Assembly (NCBI GenBank): GCA_964590225.1 | Contig: CAZPWS010000027.1 | Coordinates: forward strand, 1-44,037 | Source: JAEUSG01 sp964590225 | Lineage (GTDB): Bacteria > Fibrobacterota > OXYB2-FULL-49-7 > JAEUSG01 | Length of the DNA stretch: 44,037 nt | Reading direction: 5' to 3' | In this document: in pieces, positions 1-8,161 of the stretch | Position numbering within the stretch: position 1 is the stretch's first letter | Layout of the letters: every line of letters starts with the position of its first letter | Program-made: the position numbers and the translations under genes | The notes under the pieces: generated by a model | What the model saw: only the letters and a program-made list of their open reading frames with translations | Databases searched by the model: none | What the model was told of the DNA's origin: nothing

Positions 1-68
1 TGCAGGCAATGCGCTTTTTATTTTTTTTTTCCATGGAGCAAGAAGAAAAGTGGCTAATAATGGATTAC

Positions 69-1040
69 TCATTTTGCAGAGAGTTTTTCATCTATCAAAA
101 CAGAATTTAACATATCGAGCACTTCGTCCTCGCTAATTAAGCCGATATTTTCTTTACCCCAAACCCACCTGTGAGTAATATCCGATACTGGTGTCCATGC
201 TTCAGGATTAGGAATACCGAATATTGTTGCCGTAGGCAACTTTGCAGCAATGGCCAAATGGCGAATCCCATTATCGTTGCCAAAATAGAAAAAACATTTT
301 TTTATTAACGGAAAAAGAGCCTTGAAGCTTGGAGAGCTATAAGGATATTTAAAAGCTTCCGGATGCCTTGAATATTGTATTAATCTGTCAATAAAATGGC
401 TTTCACCAGGGCCAAAGAGCGGTAAAAAAGAGATGTCATGCTTTTCGTGAATAATATCACAAACTCGGGCATATTTTTCTAATGGCCACCGTTTGTAATC
501 ACGGCGTGATACAGGAGACAGGGCACAAAGCTTGGGTGCTTCATTTAGACAAAGCAAAGTACTTATCTCTTCTGAAATTGCCACATCTGCTGCCGAAGGA
601 AAGATATTTATTGACAAGTCTGTATTTTCCTTAATTCCAAAAGAGGAAAGGTGGAGTAATTTTGTAAGTGCACTATAAAGAATTTCCTGATTAGTATTTA
701 CGATATGCGTATAAAAAAGAGTCCGCAGCCGTTTATTACAACCTACCCGTATTGGGGAACCTGTGGCAAAAGCTAAAAGGGCTGTTTTAGGTAGATTCAT
801 GAAATCTATAACAGCATCATATTTTTCCTTTCTTGTACGAATTGCATCTGCTAATCTCGGCTGATTTTCTACTGTTATAATGCGGTCAATAAAGGGGTTG
901 CCTTCAAGAATTGATGAGAATTTCCCTGAACAGAGAAAATGGACAACACTATCCGGAAAGCGCTCCTTGAAAGCACGAATAGCGGGCGTACACATAAGGA
1001 TATCGCCAATTTGCCTCAGCTGAACAAACAAGACCTTCAA
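69..1040 (-). CDS. Glycosyltransferase family 9 (heptosyltransferase-like)
   Basis: 323 aa. The N-terminus (VLFVQLRQIGDILMCTPAIRAF) is the classic GT9/ADP-heptose:LPS heptosyltransferase opening, and the second Rossmann half carries the family's 'FGNDNGIRHLAIA' donor-site region near residue 255. Family members act in the cytoplasm, moving a heptose or related sugar onto lipid A-core or another surface glycan. The start is TTG: the frame is closed by a stop 27 bases further upstream with no ATG or GTG between, and an AAGGG lies 9 bases before the TTG. It is transcribed away from the glycosidase cluster, so it is probably unrelated to it. Exact acceptor and sugar cannot be told from sequence; GT9 membership is secure. 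Confidence 0.9.
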   Translation of the reverse strand: MKVLFVQLRQIGDILMCTPAIRAFKERFPDSVVHFLCSGKFSSILEGNPFIDRIITVENQPRLADAIRTRKEKYDAVIDFMNLPKTALLAFATGSPIRVGCNKRLRTLFYTHIVNTNQEILYSALTKLLHLSSFGIKENTDLSINIFPSAADVAISEEISTLLCLNEAPKLCALSPVSRRDYKRWPLEKYARVCDIIHEKHDISFLPLFGPGESHFIDRLIQYSRHPEAFKYPYSSPSFKALFPLIKKCFFYFGNDNGIRHLAIAAKLPTATIFGIPNPEAWTPVSDITHRWVWGKENIGLISEDEVLDMLNSVLIDEKLSAK

Positions 1041-1181
1041 AGAAAAGTGCCCTTTTTCATCTTGTCATTAAAATAATATTTTATACTTTGTATCTGTGGC
1101 TTTAAAAACTTCATAATACACATATAGAAAGGATATTTCATGAAACTCGAATTGAAAAAAATGCTGCCTACTCATTGATTG

Positions 1182-1239
1182 TCCTGACTTCTGACATTTA
1201 GTGCGGTATAGTTGCTTTTTTATAACCCCCCTTGCCCCC
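1182..1239 (+). repeat. 58-bp dispersed repeat, copy 1 (solo)
   Basis: This matches 43471-43528 at 57 of 58 positions, the single difference being T versus A at base 28. It begins TCCTGACTTCTGACATTTAG and ends in CCCCCCTTGCCCCC. The right-hand copy is followed by a C6T6/A6G6 hairpin and a DUF559 nuclease gene; here neither follows, so this is a solo or truncated copy. Both copies lie in the same orientation. Confidence 0.9.
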
Positions 1240-1282
1240 ATAGGTGTTAGGTTAAGATAATTCAAAATAACGCTAACTCTAA

Positions 1283-1308
1283 AAAAATCAGCCGTTTGGC
1301 TGATTTTT
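1283..1308. terminator. Rho-independent terminator, bidirectional
   Basis: A perfect 11-bp stem (AAAAATCAGCC / GGCTGATTTTT) with a GTTT loop, flanked by A- and T-runs on opposite sides, so it can work on both strands. It lies 295 bp upstream of the first secreted gene and 240 bp upstream of the GT9 start. On neither strand is it at the end of a recognised gene. It may end a short transcript from the repeat region, or insulate the two divergent units. Confidence 0.8.
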
Positions 1309-1320
1309 TATTTGCTTTTA

Positions 1321-1347
1321 ACCGATAGTATATATTATACTATCGGT
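1321..1347. promoter_or_regulatory. Perfect 27-bp palindrome, probable operator
   Basis: ACCGATAGTATA, a TAT centre, then TATACTATCGGT: 12-bp arms with no mismatch. The size and symmetry are those of a dimeric repressor site (TetR-like regulators use such sites). It lies directly before an AAGGAG Shine-Dalgarno at 1349-1354 and a mini-ORF, the arrangement of an autoregulated regulator gene. No regulator gene survives here, so the binding protein is unknown. Confidence 0.55.
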
Positions 1348-1361
1348 CAAGGAGATAATAT

Positions 1362-1415
1362 ATGTATATACAACAAAAATCGACATTAAAATGCATTTAC
1401 ATGGTTAAATCATAA
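1362..1415 (+). other. 17-codon mini-ORF with strong SD, possible gene remnant
   Basis: An ATG follows AAGGAG (1349-1354) at 7 bases and opens a 17-codon frame (MYIQQKSTLKCIYMVKS) ending in TAA. It lies straight after the perfect palindrome. It could be a leader peptide or the 5' stump of a decayed autoregulated repressor gene. The peptide resembles nothing I recognise, and only the translation-initiation context supports it. Confidence 0.25.
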
Positions 1416-1539
1416 AACAAAAAATCAGTTAAATTTTCAATAAGGCGAGATTTCTACTATCTTTTAGCGATAATTTATACTTTTTCGCCATTTTTTATAT
1501 TCATAAACACCATTTCTTATAGAAAATCGGTGTGCAGGG

Positions 1540-1568
1540 TTGCTATATATACACTTATAAATTCTAAT
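1540..1568 (+). promoter_or_regulatory. sigma70-like promoter of the secreted glycosidase cluster
   Basis: TTGCTA at 1540-1545, a 17-bp spacer and TCTAAT at 1563-1568. It lies 35 bp before the first ATG of the cluster (1603), which is preceded by GGAGG. Both boxes are imperfect, so this is a candidate only. Confidence 0.4.
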
Positions 1569-1602
1569 ATTACAGAAATGAACTCAAAATGGAGGAAGAT
1601 TC

Positions 1603-3183
1603 ATGAAACGATGTAAAAAAGTGCTTCTTGCTGTTGTTTTGCTGGTTTTGCCAATTGTTGCCGACGAACTCACATTAGAGACACTGCTGCCAGTTAAAGA
1701 AAATATGGATGCCTATACCCCTGCCGCTGGTTATGGGGATGGTACATACCTTGTGGTTTGGCAGTCTGGCCGCTTTGCCACAGGAGACATGACTCTGGGA
1801 CTAAACCCGGTAGCCGACCTTGTTGGTTGTAGAATTGGAGCAGATGGCACTGTTCTTGATGCGAATCCATTTGTTGTTTCATCAGCTGCCGATTTACAGG
1901 AAAAGCCGCAAATAGCTTTTGGCGGTGGCGTTTTTCTTGTGGTTTGGCAAGATCTGCGAAATGGGGTAGATTGGGATATATACGCAACCAGGGTTACCCC
2001 TTCAGGAACTGTTATGGATCCTGACGGCATTTTGATTAGCGGCGGCAGCAGAAATCAGGCTCTGCCTTCCGTAACCTGGGATGGTAATAATTTCTGGGTA
2101 GTCTGGTCTGATTTTAGATCTGGCAAGGCTTATGAGGTTTATGGAAGCCGTGTATCGACAGATGGAACCGTTCTCGATAGCGAAGGCGTAATTGTAACTT
2201 CGCGTAAACTTGTAGATAAGTGGGGCTTTTGGTATCACACATACCATGGGGTAACGGCTTCGCGGGGAAGCGGCATTTCATTCAATTTGACGCTAACTAA
2301 AGCAGAGTCCGTTAATAATTATAAAACACCTGACGCCATAGGCAAGTTTATGTTTGATGGGGTCTGTCCCGCCGACAGTGCGGATAGTATTGGCGTGCAT
2401 TACAAAATAAGCGGTCATGGACCTGATGGAGGCCAGGGCTCTCCAGCCGTAATCGCTGCTTCAAAAGTAAACTATATGGCCTCGTGGCGTACAGATTACA
2501 CCGCCGGAAGGGGAGGCAGTCAAACCGGTTCAACCGCGGCAATTTTTGACTCGACTGGTCAACGGGTTGTTAATTTGCTTCTTTCGAGTCAGCTACGAAT
2601 CGATCGTCCGGCTGTCTGCTGGGACGATTCTCTCGGGTATGTTGCCGCATGGCAACAAAATGGTGCTTCAAGTGGCTGCCCATTCGACGAAATAAAGGCG
2701 GTACGGGTTTCTGTGGATGGTGTGCCTAACACCACCGTTCATGCTATCAGCGGCCTATTAAGCAGTCCGGCAGTTGGTGCATCGGTTGCGGGTACGGGTA
2801 GTGGAAGCGTAATCATAGCTTACGAAAAGCATCCTGCTGTTACCACTAATCCGATTCAGATTGGATACAGGATTTTAACACGCACCCCCGGTACCCGAAC
2901 GGAGTCTGATGTCAATAGCACATTGTCGGAAAATTTTTCGGTTTCACCAAATCCGTTCAACCCTTTTGTTAATCTGAAGTATTATGTTGCGGAAAAGGGA
3001 AAGGTTGAGCTTCAGCTGTTTGATGCAAGCGGTAAAGGTGTGCGGAGTTTAATCTCTGAGCAGCGGGAAAAGGGAAGTTATACGATTGTTTTTGATGGCT
3101 CATTGTTGCCGAGTGGGGTTTACTACGCAAAACTAAGCATTAACGGCAATTCAACCATCAGGCGTCTGACACTTATTAAGTAA
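1603..3183 (+). CDS. Secreted 'VVWQ'-repeat protein with C-terminal sorting domain (copy 1)
   Basis: 526 aa. A signal peptide (basic start, hydrophobic core about residues 7-19, cleavage likely after VADE or slightly before) is followed by blade-like repeats. Each contains a hydrophobic strand ending in a Trp motif: WQSGRF (53-58), WQDLRN (115-120), WSDFRS (168-173), plus later SWRTD and AWQQN versions. This spacing suggests a beta-propeller. Residues about 444-526 form a PNPFNP-type C-terminal domain with the YxVxFDGSxLPSGVYY core, used for type IX-like export/anchoring or as a FlgD-like Ig domain. It is a clear paralogue of the product at 8162-9727 (about 60% identical by eye). First gene of the cluster. 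No catalytic motif is visible; a glycan-binding or surface role is inferred. Confidence 0.85.
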   Translation: MKRCKKVLLAVVLLVLPIVADELTLETLLPVKENMDAYTPAAGYGDGTYLVVWQSGRFATGDMTLGLNPVADLVGCRIGADGTVLDANPFVVSSAADLQEKPQIAFGGGVFLVVWQDLRNGVDWDIYATRVTPSGTVMDPDGILISGGSRNQALPSVTWDGNNFWVVWSDFRSGKAYEVYGSRVSTDGTVLDSEGVIVTSRKLVDKWGFWYHTYHGVTASRGSGISFNLTLTKAESVNNYKTPDAIGKFMFDGVCPADSADSIGVHYKISGHGPDGGQGSPAVIAASKVNYMASWRTDYTAGRGGSQTGSTAAIFDSTGQRVVNLLLSSQLRIDRPAVCWDDSLGYVAAWQQNGASSGCPFDEIKAVRVSVDGVPNTTVHAISGLLSSPAVGASVAGTGSGSVIIAYEKHPAVTTNPIQIGYRILTRTPGTRTESDVNSTLSENFSVSPNPFNPFVNLKYYVAEKGKVELQLFDASGKGVRSLISEQREKGSYTIVFDGSLLPSGVYYAKLSINGNSTIRRLTLIK

Positions 3184-3200
3184 TCAAGGAGCAATAAACC

Positions 3201-4259
3201 ATGAAAAAAAGATACGCATTATATATAGCCTTAGTTTTGTCTCTCTCTTCGGGATACGGTTTCGACCTGCCAATCTGGCATGCCGATGCGCGATGGAAGG
3301 TTCCGGCGGTAACCGAGCTTGGCTCCGGTGCGCTTGGAAGGCTTGACGGACCTCGGCTCGAAACCATGACCGGCTGGGCGGTAGGCAGGAGCAACTTTGT
3401 AAGTACACCTGCTGGAGGACCCTACGGCTATTTTGTTTACGACTCTCTACTCGACAGACTCCATTTTGCAGCCGGAAGCGGAGCCCGTGGATATGCTGAT
3501 GGTCCTTTTACTCGTGCCAGATTCGGCAGCCATTCATATTCACAGGTTCGAAGGGGAGCATCAAATAGCCGATTTGTGTACATGACAGAGCCCCAGAACA
3601 ATAAAATAATACGAAGACTCGATTTTGTTGAGCAAACAGTATCCACTGTTCAACTAAATGTCAATGTGGCCGGCATGACTGTCCATAGTGATGGCCGTCT
3701 ATTTGTAAAGTCACATTACGATTCTCTGCTCCATATTGTAAGACTTGACGGTTCTATTGAAGTCAAAAAACTTGACATGGTCGAAGGAACGGGACAGTTT
3801 GTAGGAATTTCCATGGTACTCGATGAGGGTAAAAACAGAATGTATGCCTCTTCCTATAGTGGAGTCTCCTGGTATGTTTACTATTGGGATTTGTCCGATG
3901 GCTCCTTTCACGGCGTTTTACCAATAGGCGGTACAGCTCTGAGGGGGCGAAGCGAACCGGGGCCATTTGAAGGAACAAATTTGTACAATCAAATGAATGT
4001 CGGCTGGGGCAGGGATGATCCCGAAAAGCGCTATCTTTACCTTTATCCAAACGATTCTCGCTTTATCCACAGGCTCGACCTTACAGACAGGATTATGTGG
4101 ACAAGCAGCAAGTCCAGCGATACATTAAAGTTTATTTCTAGTGGTACACCTGGCGGATATGACGGATGGACAATGTGGTTTAATGAGCTTGGGGATCTTG
4201 TGACAGACATACCCTATTGGGATATGCCAAGAACAGTAGCCTATAAACGAGTCAAGTAA
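3201..4259 (+). CDS. Secreted NHL-like beta-propeller protein (copy 1)
   Basis: 352 aa with a signal peptide (residues about 1-20, ending SSGYG). The segment GYADGPFTRARFGSHSYSQV (from about residue 94) is a standard NHL-repeat signature. Repeating strands with 'MVLDEGKNRMYASSYSG' and 'KRYLYLYPNDSRFIHRLDL' fit a propeller fold. No sorting domain at the C-terminus. It starts 17 bp after the preceding stop with an AAGGAG SD. It is strongly similar throughout to the product at 9756-10817 (GPFEG, TEPQN, SHYDSLLHIV and WDLSDGSFHGVLP are shared). NHL propellers bind ligands or act as lyases/lactonases; no function can be assigned here, but its fixed position between the VVWQ protein and a glycosidase suggests action on the same polysaccharide. 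Confidence 0.8.
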   Translation: MKKRYALYIALVLSLSSGYGFDLPIWHADARWKVPAVTELGSGALGRLDGPRLETMTGWAVGRSNFVSTPAGGPYGYFVYDSLLDRLHFAAGSGARGYADGPFTRARFGSHSYSQVRRGASNSRFVYMTEPQNNKIIRRLDFVEQTVSTVQLNVNVAGMTVHSDGRLFVKSHYDSLLHIVRLDGSIEVKKLDMVEGTGQFVGISMVLDEGKNRMYASSYSGVSWYVYYWDLSDGSFHGVLPIGGTALRGRSEPGPFEGTNLYNQMNVGWGRDDPEKRYLYLYPNDSRFIHRLDLTDRIMWTSSKSSDTLKFISSGTPGGYDGWTMWFNELGDLVTDIPYWDMPRTVAYKRVK

Positions 4260-4278
4260 CTCATAAGAAGGCGATACA

Positions 4279-5703
4279 ATGGCATCACGCACAAAAGTCT
4301 CTATTGCAGGGAAACCGATCATTCACAGGATGGCCGAGGGCCTTGGCTTCAATTGGTACTCTGCATACGACCATAAAACCTATCCCCTTCAAGGTGATGG
4401 TGAAAGGTGGAAAAAAATATTTGATCATGCAGACTGGCTGAATATTAATTTTGTCAGGTTTGGACAAGCTTCGCGGCAGCTTTCCGACAACAATGGCGCC
4501 TTCAAGGCGAGTCATGATTCCTTCTGGCAATTAAGAATGGTGAACGAATGGGCGGAAAGGCGTTCGGTTTCGCTTGTTCTTGACCCGTTTAGTGTGCCCA
4601 AACAATTCTGCTACGAAGTTTGGGATGGTGCCCCCCTTGTCTGGGATAAAAAAGGAGTCTATTCTACAGCGGTAAAGAATATCGATGGTTTTGTATCAAG
4701 GTTTGCGGTTCCATATCTTATACATGTTGTTAATGAGCTCGGATGCAAATCTGTAAAGTGGTTTAATTTTATCAACGAGCCTCTCGCGGGTGGGGTTTTT
4801 GCAACACCAGAAGGTGTTGACGACCATGTTCGCTATGTTGAGGTATTAAAAGCTCTCCGACAGGGCATGGACGAAGCGGGATTGCAATCCATTGGACTAT
4901 TGGGGCCGGATACAAACACACATAATTACTGGCCTATTCCACGCATGGTAAAGTCCGGAGCGGATCCGGACGAGGCTATTCAGGCATATTCAATGCACCA
5001 ATACCATAGCCATTTCGACTGGGATAGCCGTAGCAAAAACATGACAGGGGCTCTGCCAATGAGTGTTGGCATAGATAATCAGCTTGCAAAATATTGCCAA
5101 TACGCACACGAAAGAGCCAAGCCCTATCTTGTTACAGAGGTTGGTATGTTCCATTATGGCTGGGCAAGCGGTGACCCTGCCGGAGTAGCGCGGCACGACA
5201 ATGTTCTTCTTGAGCTCGAATTTATTGTGAGAGGAATGCGTAAAAAGGCGGATGGATTCCTGCGCTGGGCATGGCTCAATCCCGGCAATATCGATGGCTG
5301 GTGGCAGCTTATCAATACGATAGATGGCTCAGACACCCCCATGCAAAATCCGTACTATGGGTATGGAACCCTTTACCGTTATGTCGATAGACAGGCCGAC
5401 ATAATTGATACAGAAGTTGAGTATGGAGTTGGACAGCCAGTAACAGTCCACGCAGTGGCTGTACAAAACGGTGACAACTCAAGAAGTCTTGTTGTAATTA
5501 ACGATTCCTATGCCAATCCTGTTGATGTACTGGTAGAATTTGATGGCGAAAAAGGCTCTTCGGTCAGGAAGATTGTTACTGACCCTGTTCGAAAACATCA
5601 TGAAGATGCAAACATTGCCGAACTCTCCGGCAACACAGCAGAATGGACGGATACCCTTTCTCCGATGAGTATTACTGTATATACCACAAAAACAAACAAA
5701 TAA
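4279..5703 (+). CDS. Clan GH-A glycoside hydrolase without signal peptide
   Basis: 474 aa. A (beta/alpha)8-barrel glycosidase. The likely acid/base is Glu167 in FINEPL and the likely nucleophile Glu287 in LVTEVGMF, each at the end of a predicted strand as in GH5/GH30/GH39 relatives. A beta-sandwich follows from about residue 390 (VVINDSYANPVDVLVEFDG). Unlike its neighbours it has no signal peptide (starts MASRTKVSIAGKP) and no C-terminal sorting domain, so it is predicted to be cytoplasmic. Only 19 bp separate it from the preceding stop, leaving no room for a missed leader, and GAAGGCG provides an SD. It probably trims oligosaccharides released by the secreted enzymes. Family assignment within clan A and substrate are open. 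Confidence 0.75.
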   Translation: MASRTKVSIAGKPIIHRMAEGLGFNWYSAYDHKTYPLQGDGERWKKIFDHADWLNINFVRFGQASRQLSDNNGAFKASHDSFWQLRMVNEWAERRSVSLVLDPFSVPKQFCYEVWDGAPLVWDKKGVYSTAVKNIDGFVSRFAVPYLIHVVNELGCKSVKWFNFINEPLAGGVFATPEGVDDHVRYVEVLKALRQGMDEAGLQSIGLLGPDTNTHNYWPIPRMVKSGADPDEAIQAYSMHQYHSHFDWDSRSKNMTGALPMSVGIDNQLAKYCQYAHERAKPYLVTEVGMFHYGWASGDPAGVARHDNVLLELEFIVRGMRKKADGFLRWAWLNPGNIDGWWQLINTIDGSDTPMQNPYYGYGTLYRYVDRQADIIDTEVEYGVGQPVTVHAVAVQNGDNSRSLVVINDSYANPVDVLVEFDGEKGSSVRKIVTDPVRKHHEDANIAELSGNTAEWTDTLSPMSITVYTTKTNK

Positions 5704-5718
5704 TTATTTGGAGATTTT

Positions 5719-8115
5719 TTGCACATTATTATTACGCTCACATTAATTTTGGTTGCTCTTCCTGAGCGGCTACTTGCTATCGATATCGTCGTCGATACAG
5801 CCGATGTCTCTTGTAAAGACTTTGCTGGTTTTGGCGCGGAGTGGGACTCCTACAGCTATTTAGACTCAAGTATATCGGGACAGGATCGTCTGACCGAATT
5901 TGAAAGATTAGACTACATGATGATGCCGATTATCCGCATTATGATGTGCGGAAACTGGTGTTACCAAGGTGGAGGTTTTTTTGACTGGAACACTCCTTCT
6001 ATGAAGGAACTCTACCGCCATCTCGATTATTGCCAGTTAAGGGGAACAAAGGTTGTGCTTACGGATTGGGGTTTAGCTTCATGGGCAAAACCGGTTGAAG
6101 TAAAAAATGTGGACGATACGCTCTATGCCTCTATTATAGCTAAATACATGGATTACCTTATTCGTCAACGGTATTATACTTGTATTAAATACTTTGTACT
6201 AGTTAACGAACCAAACTATGAAGTGCTTGCAGCAAACGGAAAAACCCCTTTCGAAATATGGCAAAAAGGAGTCTTGAATGTAGACAGTGTTTTCAAGTTC
6301 CATGGTATGGATACATTGGTTTCTATCATGGGTTCGGATCAGAGCAACGCCGATGACTGGCATATTAAGGCCGTTGATAGTCTGCACAAACAGCTTAATG
6401 CCTATGATGTACACCGATATGCAAACTGGAATGATGTAAAAAATGGTCTGCTTGAACCATATTTCGCTAATTTGTGGAACTATTCGAAAGAAAATGATTC
6501 GTTTGCTTACAGAAAACCGCTTATGGTTGCTGAGGCAGGAAGAAACGATCTTGCGCGTCACCCCTATGGGAATGTACAAATAGATAATGCTTCTTATGGA
6601 GTATTTATGGCCGATTATGCCGTGCAAGCAGTAAGAGCCGGCTCACATGCCGTATTGGCCTGGATGGCAAGCGACAATTCGCACAAAAACTTCTATTGGG
6701 GTTTGTGGAAAGACAGCAATTCCGATCTTGAACTTCGTCCATGGTTCTACGCGTGGTCGTTATTGAGCAGACACTTCCCTACTGGTTCAAAAATATTTCG
6801 GACAAATGGAGAAACTTATCTGCGTACAATGGCAGCTAGAACTATAAACGGTCGATGGTCTTTTTTTATTGTAAACATGAATAATGTCGCTAAAACAATT
6901 AATATCACTCTTCCTGAAAACATGGTTCAGCCATTAAAAAGGTATCTTTACAATGAGAGTAATGTTAAGTCGGACTATAAAGGTTTTCCCGTTCACCTTG
7001 AAACAATCACCACACAGACAGGCATTTTGACAACCAGCTGTCCGGCTGCTTCCGTCGTGCTACTAACGAATTATGATGTGCCTTCAGTTGACGTTCATGA
7101 AGACACAATCAAACCGATTATCAGACGCATTACAGCACTGACGCCGACAACCATTGATGTTTATTTTAGCGAGATTATTGATAGCGCAACTGCCGTAAAT
7201 ATTATGAATTATTCACTTAGCGACGGTGCGAGTATTCAGTCGGCAGTACTTGGGAAGGGCAACTACTCTGTTAGATTAACAACTTCCTCTGAAATGGATC
7301 TCAAAAATTATGAGATTGGTATTACAGGAATTGCCGATCTTTTCTGTAATACGATAAATGATACCACTACCAAGTTCGCTAATCAGGCAGCCATGTTAAT
7401 CAGTGACCTCACCATTGCCAGCGGAAAAACTTATGAGTGGACTTCACTATCCGACTGGATGCCGCCCTATGTAAATACGACAGGCAGTCAACTTGTAAGT
7501 AATCCACAAATATTAAAAGGACTGCGTTTTTTAAAAACATCTTCCGAAGATAAGGCGTACACAGATAGCGCATTCATGTCTTTTAATGTTGATATGGATG
7601 TGGAGGTTTACATTATAAAACCATCCGGAACATTGCCTGGCTGGATGAGTGGTTTTGAACAAATGACATATAAATCATTTGAATGGGCTGCTGAGCGTAT
7701 TATTTATAGAAAGATCTTTCCGGCAGGCTCGGTGACTTTGGGTGGAGGAGAAAACAAAAGCAATATGTATAATGTTTTGGTCAGGGCCTTGCCTGAAGGA
7801 AATTCTACGGCGGTAAAAAAAGAAGACATTGACAATAATCCTTTGAATTTCATTGTCCTCCCCAATCCTTTTAATCCTTCGCTTAATATCAGATATGCTA
7901 TCTCCCAAAACCGTCCTGTTTTTCTGAATATCTACAGCATGAACGGAGCGCTTGTACGCACTTTTATAAAACAAGTAATGGGCTCTGATCGTGTATTAGA
8001 AATTGTGTGGGACGGTCGGGATGATAACGGAATTTCTGTTTCTTCCGGAACATACATTGTCAATATAAGATCGGGAAATAAAAATCAATACGCCAAAGTC
8101 GTTTTAATGAAATAG
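5719..8115 (+). CDS. Secreted GH30/GH39-like glycosidase with Ig-like and sorting domains
   Basis: 798 aa. The start is TTG with GGAG 5 bases upstream; the N-terminus is a signal peptide (hydrophobic to about residue 20). The barrel begins at FAGFGAEWD (about 35-43), a GH30-like opening. Acid/base Glu164 is in LVNEPNYE and nucleophile Glu272 in LMVAEAG. The usual post-barrel beta-domain with AWSLLSRHFPTGSKIFR follows. From about residue 460 a bacterial Ig-like domain (DTIKPIIRRITALTPTTIDV) is present, and the last 90 or so residues form a PNPFNP sorting/FlgD-like domain ending in KVVLMK. It lies between the two duplicated modules, 15 bp after the cytoplasmic GH. Likely an extracellular hemicellulase; substrate unknown. 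Confidence 0.8.
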   Translation: MHIIITLTLILVALPERLLAIDIVVDTADVSCKDFAGFGAEWDSYSYLDSSISGQDRLTEFERLDYMMMPIIRIMMCGNWCYQGGGFFDWNTPSMKELYRHLDYCQLRGTKVVLTDWGLASWAKPVEVKNVDDTLYASIIAKYMDYLIRQRYYTCIKYFVLVNEPNYEVLAANGKTPFEIWQKGVLNVDSVFKFHGMDTLVSIMGSDQSNADDWHIKAVDSLHKQLNAYDVHRYANWNDVKNGLLEPYFANLWNYSKENDSFAYRKPLMVAEAGRNDLARHPYGNVQIDNASYGVFMADYAVQAVRAGSHAVLAWMASDNSHKNFYWGLWKDSNSDLELRPWFYAWSLLSRHFPTGSKIFRTNGETYLRTMAARTINGRWSFFIVNMNNVAKTINITLPENMVQPLKRYLYNESNVKSDYKGFPVHLETITTQTGILTTSCPAASVVLLTNYDVPSVDVHEDTIKPIIRRITALTPTTIDVYFSEIIDSATAVNIMNYSLSDGASIQSAVLGKGNYSVRLTTSSEMDLKNYEIGITGIADLFCNTINDTTTKFANQAAMLISDLTIASGKTYEWTSLSDWMPPYVNTTGSQLVSNPQILKGLRFLKTSSEDKAYTDSAFMSFNVDMDVEVYIIKPSGTLPGWMSGFEQMTYKSFEWAAERIIYRKIFPAGSVTLGGGENKSNMYNVLVRALPEGNSTAVKKEDIDNNPLNFIVLPNPFNPSLNIRYAISQNRPVFLNIYSMNGALVRTFIKQVMGSDRVLEIVWDGRDDNGISVSSGTYIVNIRSGNKNQYAKVVLMK

Positions 8116-8161
8116 TATTGAATCCGGTTTATCGGAAATGTTGAACAAACAGGAGGAGCGA

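Larger units (their letters stand above)
1041..1602. other. AT-rich divergent intergenic region
   Basis: This 562-bp gap separates the minus-strand GT9 gene from the plus-strand secreted cluster. It holds a 58-bp repeat (1182-1239), a terminator-like hairpin (1283-1308), a perfect palindrome (1321-1347), a 17-codon mini-ORF with a Shine-Dalgarno (1362-1415) and a promoter (1540-1568). The remaining stretches (1041-1181 and 1416-1539) are AT-rich, and I see no convincing gene or RNA in them. A 65-codon minus-strand frame across 1068-1265 runs through the repeat and has no supporting signal. Confidence 0.7.

Noticed and set aside
1068..1265. 65-aa minus-strand reading frame
   Set aside because: It runs through the 58-bp repeat, has no SD, and its translation resembles nothing; the repeat explains the open frame.
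1444..1489. GGCGA...TCGCC inverted repeat before the secreted cluster
   Set aside because: Only 5-bp arms with a 36-base loop in AT-rich DNA; compatible with chance.
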